A DNA stretch of 6,364 bases from Thermoleophilaceae bacterium (GTDB taxonomy: Bacteria > Actinomycetota > Thermoleophilia > Solirubrobacterales > Thermoleophilaceae), in contig JACCUE010000251.1 of assembly GCA_013812005.1 (NCBI GenBank), positions 1 to 6,364 of the forward strand. The letters are read 5' to 3'. The stretch's first letter is position 1, and the number at the start of each line of letters is the position of its first letter. The translations under genes were made by a program, and so were the position numbers. Positions 1-5,259 of the stretch are shown one piece after another. The notes beneath the pieces are model-generated. The model made no database searches. It was not told the DNA's origin and worked only from the letters and a program-made list of their open reading frames with translations.

Positions 1-1428
1 GACGGCGCGAAGCCGCCGGTGGTGATGATCGTGCTCGACGAGTTCCCCACCGACGCCCTGCTCGGCCCCGACGGCCGCATCGATGCCGGGCGTTATCCGA
101 ACTTCGCGAGGCTCGCCGGCACCGGCACCTGGTTTCCCAACGCCCACACCGTCTACGACTCGACCACCAAGTCCGTCCCCGCGATCCTCGACGGCAAGAC
201 CCCGGAGCAAGGCGTGCCAGGAACCTTCGAGGGCCACCCCCGGACCGTGTTCGACCTTTTCGGCCCCCGTGGGTACCGCATCGTCAGCTCGGAGGAGGCC
301 ACGGCAGTGTGCCCGCCGCGTTGGTGCCCCGGCGCGGAGGCGAAGGGGCCGAACATCCTGTCGCTGCTCAACGCCGGCCGCCCCGAGCGCCTGAGGCGCT
401 TCTTCCGAGCGATCAGGCCCGGCCGCCCCTCGTTCTACTTCAAGCACGCCCTGCTTCCGCACGGACCGCACCTCTACCTCCCGTCCGGCAAGGCGGCGCG
501 GGCGGGCGCCGATCCGCTGCCGGACTCGGAGAGCGTGCCGGGCTTCTACGACCGTCACGTCACGAACTACAACCAGCAGCGCATCCTGCTTCAGATCGGC
601 TTCGTGGACCACGAGATCGGCCGGATGCTCGACGGCATGGAGAAGCAAGGCATCCTCGACGAGTCGCTGATCGTGATCACCGCCGACCATGGCCTCTCCT
701 CCCAGGTCGGCGTGGACAACCGCCGTGTGGCCTCTGAGGAGAACGTGGACGAGGTGGCGCCGGTGCCGCTGTTCATCAAGGCACCGGGCCAGAGCCGCGG
801 GCGCATCGTCCGCTCCTACGTGCGCACCACCGACGTGGTGCCCACGATCGCGGACGTCCTGGGACTGCGGATGCCCTACCGCGCCGACGGCCGGTCGGCG
901 TTCTCGGAGACGGTGCGCCGCCGGCGGTCGCTGGTGATGGTCCGCCGGGACTTCGGCGCCGACATCAAGGTGCCGGCCAAGGTCCTCGAGCGGCGGCGGC
1001 GCGCCCTTCTGCTCGACCGGCTGAAGCGCTTCGGCTCGGGAGACTGGGCCTCTCTGTACACCGGGGTGGGCCCCAACCGCAAGCTGCTGGGCCGGGCGGT
1101 CGCCGAGCCGGCGCCCAAGCGAGCCGGGAAGGTGCGCGCCACGATCGCCGGCGCCCGCGCGGTGCGCGCCGTGCGCAAGCGCTCCGTCCTGCTGCCCACC
1201 CAGGTGGCGGGGCCGGTGACCGGCGGGGATGCCGGCGACCGACGCGACATCGCCGTGGCGGTGAACGGCCGCATCGAGGCGGTGAGCCGAACCTTCTACC
1301 TACGCGGGAGCAGGCAGGAGAGCTTCGCCGTCAACGTGCCCGAGGTGTCGCTGAAGCCCGGGCGCAACCGGGTCGAGGTCTTCGAGGTGCTGGGCGGGCT
1401 ACGTCTGCGCCTCATCGGCGACGCCTGA
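1..1428 (+). CDS. Sulfatase-fold (alkaline phosphatase superfamily) enzyme, 5'-truncated by the window
   Basis: The frame is open from base 1 to a TGA at 1426-1428, giving 475 visible residues. The start codon and any signal peptide lie outside the window, because the first visible residues already align with residues 31 onward of the paralog at 2189. Counted from base 1, the metal-site elements of the superfamily are visible: LDE (Asp13-Glu14), a DST segment with candidate nucleophile Thr55, LLPHGP with His154, and TADHG with Asp229-His230. A conserved CPPRWC pair (Cys104, Cys109) suggests a disulfide in an exported domain. The Cys/Ser-x-Pro-x-Arg formylglycine signature of true sulfatases is absent, so a phosphatase or phosphotransferase is as likely as a sulfatase. 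The last ~80 residues (VAVNGRIEAVSRTF...GRNRVEVFEV) look like a separate beta-rich domain shared with the paralog. The substrate is unknown. The gene converges on the minus-strand gene at 1456 with a 27-bp gap and no clear terminator. Confidence 0.85.
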   Translation, partial: DGAKPPVVMIVLDEFPTDALLGPDGRIDAGRYPNFARLAGTGTWFPNAHTVYDSTTKSVPAILDGKTPEQGVPGTFEGHPRTVFDLFGPRGYRIVSSEEATAVCPPRWCPGAEAKGPNILSLLNAGRPERLRRFFRAIRPGRPSFYFKHALLPHGPHLYLPSGKAARAGADPLPDSESVPGFYDRHVTNYNQQRILLQIGFVDHEIGRMLDGMEKQGILDESLIVITADHGLSSQVGVDNRRVASEENVDEVAPVPLFIKAPGQSRGRIVRSYVRTTDVVPTIADVLGLRMPYRADGRSAFSETVRRRRSLVMVRRDFGADIKVPAKVLERRRRALLLDRLKRFGSGDWASLYTGVGPNRKLLGRAVAEPAPKRAGKVRATIAGARAVRAVRKRSVLLPTQVAGPVTGGDAGDRRDIAVAVNGRIEAVSRTFYLRGSRQESFAVNVPEVSLKPGRNRVEVFEVLGGLRLRLIGDA

Positions 1429-1455
1429 CCCCGGCCACGTGTCGCGCCATGGAGG

Positions 1456-2079
1456 TCAGTCGCGGCCGCGCACCAGGTTGTTCGGCACGGCGCTGGGATC
1501 GCGTCGCACGTCGACGGGCTCTCGCTCGGTGTCCACCAGCAGGCACACGAACCGGTCGCGGTCGTCGCGGGCGATGCAGGTCCGGAAGTAGCCCTCCCCG
1601 AGCCGGATCGTGTTCGCGGTCTCGATGTTGCGGCGCAGCTCCTCGTCACCCGAGCGGTTCACGAAGTCCTGCACCACCCGCGCGTTCTCCTCGCTTGCCT
1701 CCGTCTCCGAGACGATCAGCGGCCGGTTGGCGAGCCCGGACGCGAGCGAGGCCACGACACCGGCCGCCAGCAGCGCACTGCCCACGCGGTCGCGCAGCAG
1801 CTCGACCTCGACCTCTGGGGCTGCGCCTCCGGCAGGGGCGACCTGTCGGCGTTGCGCCAGGCGCTTGGTGAGAAAGGGAGCCAGGGCCCCGACCAGGAAC
1901 AGGTTGCCGAACGTCGCGATCAGCACGCCCTCGAGGTAGTTGAGGCCGGTGGTGGCCACGGGAGGCAGCATGTCGAGGATCAGGCCGTCGAGCAGGGTGG
2001 TGATCACGAAGACCGGCCAGACGCTGGCGCCGCGCAGGCGCCAGAGGATGCGGCTGGTCCAGAAGCGCTCGCCGCTCAC
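1456..2079 (-). CDS. Small membrane protein with three predicted transmembrane helices, unknown function
   Basis: This is a 207-residue protein with a GTG start at 2079-2077 and TGA at 1458-1456. I do not recognise the family. Hydrophobic segments lie at about residues 19-38, 50-70 and 99-118, with a basic stretch (TKRLAQRR) after the second. A polar C-terminal tail of roughly 85 residues contains RTCIARDDRDRFVCLLVDTERE, which includes two cysteines, and an ELRRNIETANTIRLGEGY segment. The start is supported by TACGCT (2092-2087) seven bases upstream, the same spacing as at lipB and lipA, so the transcript is probably leaderless. Coding on this strand is further supported by the coherent hydrophobic pattern; the overlapping plus-strand frames are low-complexity Arg/Pro/Ala. 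It is divergent from the sulfatase-fold gene at 2189 and lies between the two paralogs, so a role connected with them is possible but unproven. Confidence 0.75.
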   Translation of the reverse strand: MSGERFWTSRILWRLRGASVWPVFVITTLLDGLILDMLPPVATTGLNYLEGVLIATFGNLFLVGALAPFLTKRLAQRRQVAPAGGAAPEVEVELLRDRVGSALLAAGVVASLASGLANRPLIVSETEASEENARVVQDFVNRSGDEELRRNIETANTIRLGEGYFRTCIARDDRDRFVCLLVDTEREPVDVRRDPSAVPNNLVRGRD

Positions 2080-2092
2080 GTCCGGCAGCGTA
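2080..2092 (-). promoter_or_regulatory. Leaderless-type -10 element for the membrane protein gene
   Basis: On the minus strand, TACGCT (2092-2087) matches the TAnnnT -10 pattern and is followed by seven bases (GCCGGAC) and then the GTG start. With transcription starting about seven bases after the hexamer, the first base of the RNA would be at or next to the start codon. No -35 hexamer resembling TTGACA is seen 16-18 bases upstream and there is no Shine-Dalgarno sequence. Confidence 0.55.
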
Positions 2093-2124
2093 GTGCGCCG
2101 ATCTTGGGCGAGCTACGGGCCCCC

Positions 2125-2169
2125 GGAGCGGCTGGAGCGGCTGGAGCGGCTGGAGCGGCTGGAGCGGCT
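2125..2169. repeat. Tandem repeat, five exact copies of GGAGCGGCT (9 bp)
   Basis: Five perfect units occupy 2125-2133, 2134-2142, 2143-2151, 2152-2160 and 2161-2169. The array lies in the 109-bp divergent intergenic region and ends four bases before the TAGGGT -10 element of the sulfatase-fold gene at 2189, so it fills the place where a -35 element would be. Perfect identity between units points to recent slippage or active copy-number variation. Confidence 0.95.
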
Positions 2170-2173
2170 GATC

Positions 2174-2188
2174 TAGGGTCATCGGGGT
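2174..2188 (+). promoter_or_regulatory. Near-leaderless -10 element for the second sulfatase-fold gene
   Basis: TAGGGT at 2174-2179 fits TAnnnT and lies nine bases before the ATG at 2189, which predicts a transcript with a leader of only a few bases. No ribosome binding site fits in that space. The -35 position falls inside the 9-bp tandem repeat and has no recognisable consensus. Confidence 0.5.
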
Positions 2189-3844
2189 ATGAAGCGCCGC
2201 GTTCCCACAGTCGCCGCAGTCATGGGAGTGCTGCTCGCCGGTGGGACGGTGGGGGGCGCGGGCGCCGAGCCGGCCCGCGACCCGGACTCCCGCCCGCCGG
2301 TCGTGCTGATCGGCTTCGACGAGTTCCCGATCGACGCCGTCCGCGCCCCTGGCGGGAGCATCGACGCGGCGCGGTTTCCCAACCTCGCCCGCTTCGCGGG
2401 GGACGCCACCTGGTGGCCGAGCGCCACCGCCGTGCACGACAGCACGCCCAAGGCCTTCCCGCCCATTCTCGACGGGCGCTATCCGCGCACCGACGAGCGG
2501 GCGACGGCGGCCGGCCATCCCGCGTCGGTCTTCACCCTGTTCGGCGGGCGCGGCTACGAGGTGTTCTCGGGCGAGGAGGCCACGGACATCTGCCCGCCGC
2601 GCTACTGCCCGGGCGCCGCCCAGAAGCGGTTGGGGATCATCGCCAACCTGGCTGAGAACGGCCGCGAGGAACGCCTCGAGGATTGGATGCGGGCCATCCG
2701 CCGGCGGGCGCGCCCGGCCTTTTACTTCAAGCACCTGCTGCTACCGCACGGGCCCTGGATCTACTTGCCCTCGGGCCGCCACATCGATCCGGCGATCGGC
2801 AGCCTGTTCAGCCCGGACGGCTTCCACGACCGCGGGCTCACCCTGCACAACGAGCAGCGCATGATCCTGCAGCTCGGCTATGTGGACCGCCAGCTGGGGC
2901 GGCTGATCCGGAGGATGAAGCGCCACGGGATCTACGACCGCTCGCTGATCGCGCTGACCGCCGACCACGGGATCGCCTTCGACGTCGGCGTGAGCGACCG
3001 GCGCCAGGTGAGCGCGCGCAACGTCGACGAGGTGGCGCCCGTGCCTTTCTTCGTGAAGGCCCCCGGGCAGCGTCGGGGGCGGGTGAACGGCGCGCACGTG
3101 GCCACGGTCGACCTGGTGCCGACGGTGGCGGACGTACTCGGCCTGGCGCCCGGGTGGGAGGTCGAGGGCGTGTCGGGCTTCTCACCCGAGGCGCGCGCCC
3201 GGCGCCGGATGCGCATCGCCCGGCGCGAGCTCGACGGCTTCATCCGGCTCGGCCTGGTCGAGCTGGAGCGTCGCCGGCGGCTGGTGATCGCCCGCCGCGC
3301 GCGTGTGTTCGGCACGGGAGTGTCGAGCATGCGGCGCTACGGAGACCCGTTCGCCTCGCTCTACCGCAGCGGCCCGAAGGGGTGGCTGCTGGGGCTGCGC
3401 GCCTCGGGGCTGTCCCGCCGCCGCCCCCATGTCGTGGCGGCGTTCGCCGAACCCGAGCGGTGGCGCGGGGTCAGGCCACAGGCCAAGGCCGTGCCCGTCC
3501 AGGTGGCGGGCTGGGTCTTCGGCGGCGCCCCCGGTACGACCCGCGAGGTGGTGGCCGTGGTGAACGGTCGCATCCAGGCCACCGGGCGCACCTTCCACCT
3601 GCGCGGCTCCGACACCCGGGAGACCTTCTCGATGGTCGTGCCCGAGCGATCGCTGCGCCGCGGCCGCAACCACGTGGAGTTGCTCGAGGTGGTCCAGAGC
3701 CGGGGTCGGCTCGCGCTGCGGGCGCTCACGGGCAGCGGTGCGGCCCCGGTACCCTCAGAGGCGTGCCTGCGCCCCGCGTCGACAACCCTGCGCCGGAGCT
3801 TTGGGTGGTCAACCTGGGCATGGTGCCCTATCGCGATGCCCTAG
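2189..3844 (+). CDS. Secreted sulfatase-fold (alkaline phosphatase superfamily) enzyme, paralog of the first gene
   Basis: The frame encodes 551 residues. Residues 1-26 form a signal peptide: basic MKRR, a hydrophobic core around TVAAVMGVLLAGGTVG, and a likely cleavage after AGA. This supports both the ATG at 2189 and export. Superfamily elements are FDE (Asp44-Glu45), HDSTP with candidate nucleophile Thr86, the CPPRYC pair (Cys135, Cys140), LLLPHGP (His187) and TADHG (Asp259-His260). There is no Cys/Ser-x-Pro-x-Arg formylglycine motif, so phosphatase or phosphotransferase chemistry is possible; the substrate is unknown. The C-terminal domain (about 435-503) matches that of the gene at 1-1428, and roughly half of all residues agree by eye. 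The paralog ends about where residue 515 lies here. The remaining ~35 residues have no counterpart and read through the lipB promoter and the first 82 bp of lipB to a TAG at 3842-3844. That tail is probably not part of the ancestral protein. Confidence 0.88.
   Translation: MKRRVPTVAAVMGVLLAGGTVGGAGAEPARDPDSRPPVVLIGFDEFPIDAVRAPGGSIDAARFPNLARFAGDATWWPSATAVHDSTPKAFPPILDGRYPRTDERATAAGHPASVFTLFGGRGYEVFSGEEATDICPPRYCPGAAQKRLGIIANLAENGREERLEDWMRAIRRRARPAFYFKHLLLPHGPWIYLPSGRHIDPAIGSLFSPDGFHDRGLTLHNEQRMILQLGYVDRQLGRLIRRMKRHGIYDRSLIALTADHGIAFDVGVSDRRQVSARNVDEVAPVPFFVKAPGQRRGRVNGAHVATVDLVPTVADVLGLAPGWEVEGVSGFSPEARARRRMRIARRELDGFIRLGLVELERRRRLVIARRARVFGTGVSSMRRYGDPFASLYRSGPKGWLLGLRASGLSRRRPHVVAAFAEPERWRGVRPQAKAVPVQVAGWVFGGAPGTTREVVAVVNGRIQATGRTFHLRGSDTRETFSMVVPERSLRRGRNHVELLEVVQSRGRLALRALTGSGAAPVPSEACLRPASTTLRRSFGWSTWAWCPIAMP
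3735..3786 (+). repeat. Promoter-plus-start repeat, copy 1 (lipB)
   Basis: This segment matches 5208-5259 at 51 of 52 positions. The first 43 bases (3735-3777) are identical; the only difference is G at 3778 against C at 5251. The block covers 28 bases upstream of the lipB start, including the -10 element, and the first eight codons, read as VPAPRVDN here and VPAPRLDN in lipA. It also lies inside the 3' end of the sulfatase-fold frame. Confidence 0.95.
3750..3762 (+). promoter_or_regulatory. Leaderless-type -10 element for lipB
   Basis: TACCCT at 3750-3755 is followed by seven bases (CAGAGGC) and GTG at 3763, giving a predicted transcription start at or beside the start codon. The same hexamer and spacer precede lipA. 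The element is embedded in the end of the upstream sulfatase-fold frame, so lipB can be expressed independently of that gene. Confidence 0.6.
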
Positions 3845-4527
3845 CCCTGCAGGTCGAGCTGCGCGACGCCCGTCAGGCCGATGTCATCCCCGACGTGCTG
3901 CTGTTGCTCGAGCACCACCCCGTCCTCACGCGTGGCCGGCGCACGGACGTGGCCGACCTGCCCATGGGCGAGTCCTGGTACCGCTCGCAGGGCATCGACG
4001 TGGCCGACTCCGACCGCGGTGGCCGCGTGACCTACCACAGCCCCGGGCAGCTCGTGGGCTACCCGATCATGCGCGTGCGGGAGGTGCACGCCTACGTGCA
4101 CACGATGGAGTCGGCGATCGTGCGTGCGCTCGCCGACGAGGGCATCGAGGCCGAGGTCCGCGACGGCCTCACCGGCGTCTGGGCCGGCGAGGCCAAGATC
4201 GGCTCCATCGGGGTACACGTCTCCCGCGGCGTGACCACGCACGGCTTCGCGGTCAACGTCGACGGCGACCTTCAGCCCTTCGAGTGGATCCGGCCCTGCG
4301 GGCTCGACCACGTGCGCATGACCTCCGTGCTCAAAGAGACCGGGCGCACCGGCTCGATGCCGTGCTTTCGCAAGCGCGCGGCATGGCGCTTCGCGCAGGC
4401 CTTCGGCCGCCGGCAGCGGCTCGTGTCCGAGGCGCGGCTGAGAGAGGAAATGATCCGGTGCTCGCCGGAACAGCGTTCCGGCTGCGCTCCTCCTCCAAAG
4501 GCGCCGGACCGACTGGTGCCGGCATAG
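3763..4527 (+). CDS. lipB: Octanoyl-[acyl carrier protein]:protein N-octanoyltransferase LipB
   Basis: LipB is the first enzyme of de novo lipoate synthesis. It transfers the octanoyl group from acyl carrier protein to a lysine of the lipoyl domains of 2-oxoacid dehydrogenases and GcvH, through an acyl-cysteine intermediate in the cytoplasm. The 254-residue protein shows the family signature RGGRVTYHSPGQ at 85-96, the conserved lysine in GEAKIGSIGVH (Lys145) and the catalytic cysteine in RPCGLDHV (Cys179). The GTG at 3763 is chosen because a leaderless-type -10 lies seven bases upstream and because the same start block is repeated at lipA. The start lies inside the preceding sulfatase-fold frame (82-bp overlap, different frame). 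At 254 residues it is somewhat longer than the usual 210-230; residues after about 225 (two Cys, Pro-rich end) look non-conserved and overlap a perfect hairpin. The product is the substrate for LipA, encoded 0.7 kb downstream. Confidence 0.96.
   Translation: MPAPRVDNPAPELWVVNLGMVPYRDALALQVELRDARQADVIPDVLLLLEHHPVLTRGRRTDVADLPMGESWYRSQGIDVADSDRGGRVTYHSPGQLVGYPIMRVREVHAYVHTMESAIVRALADEGIEAEVRDGLTGVWAGEAKIGSIGVHVSRGVTTHGFAVNVDGDLQPFEWIRPCGLDHVRMTSVLKETGRTGSMPCFRKRAAWRFAQAFGRRQRLVSEARLREEMIRCSPEQRSGCAPPPKAPDRLVPA
4464..4482. other. Perfect 8-bp inverted repeat with 3-base loop at the 3' end of lipB
   Basis: GCCGGAAC (4464-4471), AGC, then GTTCCGGC (4475-4482) form a perfect hairpin or odd-spaced palindrome inside the last 25 codons of lipB. 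No T-run follows (TGCGCTCCTCC), so it is not a standard intrinsic terminator. The core GAAC-3-GTTC differs from an actinobacterial LexA box, which has four bases between the half-sites. Confidence 0.7.
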
Positions 4528-4586
4528 CGAGGCGCCGCGCGAGCACCGCACACGCTCTACCCGCGCAGGATGCCCGGCGTGGTCTG

Positions 4587-5026
4587 TCAGATCCGCTCGA
4601 AACCCAGCACCACGGCGACGGCGGCTTGGGCTTCGTCGCGGGAAGCGAAGCCGATCTCCTCGCCGGGTTCGGCGAGGCCGGGGATCGTCAGCGACGCGAC
4701 GGAGAGATGCCAGGCGTCCATCGCGCGTAGCGCGTGCTCGCGCACCAACCTGAGCGCGGTCTCCTCGACATGGCCCTGCTGAGGGCGGAGCACGGTGACG
4801 GATCCCTCGTCGGCGAGGTCTGCATCGAGCAGGGCCAGCAACCCGTCAGCGTCGGCGCGGCCCGACCGGGCGCGCGGAGCAGCGCCCCCGACACCTCGAT
4901 CCTCGTCCATGTGCCGGTGACCGCAGCGATCTCCGGATCGTCCAGCAGCGCGATGGCCTGCTCATGTCCGTCCTCGTTGGCGAGATACGCGCGCGCGAGG
5001 ACCGACGAGTCCAGGTAGGCGATCAC
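4587..5026 (-). pseudogene. vapC: PIN-domain ribonuclease toxin (VapC-like), broken by a frameshift
   Basis: VapC toxins are Mg-dependent PIN ribonucleases of type II toxin-antitoxin modules. The first part reads from GTG at 5026 as VIAYLDSSVLARAYL...RIEVSGALLRA (residues 1-52), with Asp6 and Glu44. The homology then continues in another frame, from about RSGRADADGLLALLDADL to GFERI and a TGA at 4587-4589, carrying AMDAWHLSVA and FASRDEAQAA. One missing base near 4862-4880, in a CG-rich run, explains the break. Restoring it gives a 146-residue protein of normal length with all four PIN acidic residues (Asp6, Glu44, Asp104, Asp131). Without it the first frame ends at a TGA at 4688-4690 and loses the last two. 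An assembly error is possible because the rest is intact. The start overlaps the stop of the short upstream frame by GTGA, typical of toxin-antitoxin coupling. The gene lies antisense between lipB and lipA. Confidence 0.8.
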
Positions 5027-5118
5027 ACCCGGTCGCGCTCTTGCGCGAGCAGGCGATCCACCTGCCCCCCCAGGCCCCGGGTCGAGTCGATGATGCGCCG
5101 CCGGCGGGCGGCGCTCAC
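5023..5118 (-). CDS. Possible short antitoxin-like reading frame upstream of the PIN gene
   Basis: A 31-codon frame from GTG at 5118-5116 (VSAARRRRIIDSTRGLGGQV...) ends in a TGA at 5025-5023, overlapping the PIN start GTG (5026-5024) by GTGA. Position, strand, overlap and an Arg-rich, helix-like composition suit the antitoxin partner of a VapC module. However, 31 residues is much shorter than a normal VapB or Phd antitoxin (about 70-90), and I do not recognise its family. The frame stays open upstream, so a longer protein with a start not visible here, or a decayed antitoxin that lost its 5' part near the lipA promoter, are alternatives. Confidence 0.35.
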   Translation of the reverse strand: MSAARRRRIIDSTRGLGGQVDRLLAQERDRV

Positions 5119-5129
5119 GCGCCGGGCGG

Positions 5130-5166
5130 TGATATCACTCCCAGGGAGAGCCGTCGGCCGCGGCCG
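5130..5166. promoter_or_regulatory. Cluster of three short palindromes between the PIN module and lipA
   Basis: Within 37 bp lie TGATATCA (5130-5137), CTCCCAGGGAG (5138-5148, arms of five around a central A) and CGGCCGCGGCCG (5155-5166), all perfect. They sit just upstream of the short antitoxin-like frame on the minus strand and 40-100 bp upstream of the lipA start. Type II toxin-antitoxin operons are usually autoregulated through palindromic operators, so an operator role is plausible but inferred from position only. Confidence 0.4.
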
Positions 5167-5207
5167 TGAGATCAGGCGAGCAGCCCCGCCCCGCGCAGGA
5201 CGGCGCC

Positions 5208-5259
5208 GCGGTGCGGCCCCGGTACCCTCAGAGGCGTGCCTGCGCCCCGCCTCGACAAC
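5208..5259 (+). repeat. Promoter-plus-start repeat, copy 2 (lipA)
   Basis: This is the second copy of the 52-bp block found at 3735-3786, identical for its first 43 bases and with one mismatch overall. It contains the lipA -10 element and the first eight codons (VPAPRLDN). Confidence 0.95.
5223..5235 (+). promoter_or_regulatory. Leaderless-type -10 element for lipA
   Basis: TACCCT at 5223-5228 and a seven-base spacer precede the GTG at 5236, exactly as at lipB. A promoter here gives lipA its own transcript, as expected because the antisense PIN module separates it from lipB. No Shine-Dalgarno sequence is visible. Confidence 0.6.

Noticed and set aside
1426..1458. Inverted repeat TGACC...GGTCA between the convergent stops as a terminator
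   Set aside because: The arms pair over only about 5-7 bases with a long loop and no T-run, so it may simply reflect two facing stop codons.
1646..2734. Minus-strand frame of 362 codons crossing the intergenic repeat and the second sulfatase gene
   Set aside because: It is low-complexity Arg/Ala/Pro/Gly, antisense to a well-supported gene, and out of frame with the membrane protein.
2683..3762. Upstream extension of the lipB frame into the sulfatase gene
   Set aside because: The frame is open by GC bias only. LipB homology begins after the GTG at 3763, where a promoter element is well placed.
4464..4482. LexA (SOS) box
   Set aside because: The half-sites GAAC and GTTC are separated by three bases, not four, and the site lies inside the 3' end of a gene.
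3841..4551. Minus-strand 236-codon frame over lipB
   Set aside because: It is a shadow of lipB with His/Gly/Val-rich composition and no recognisable motifs.
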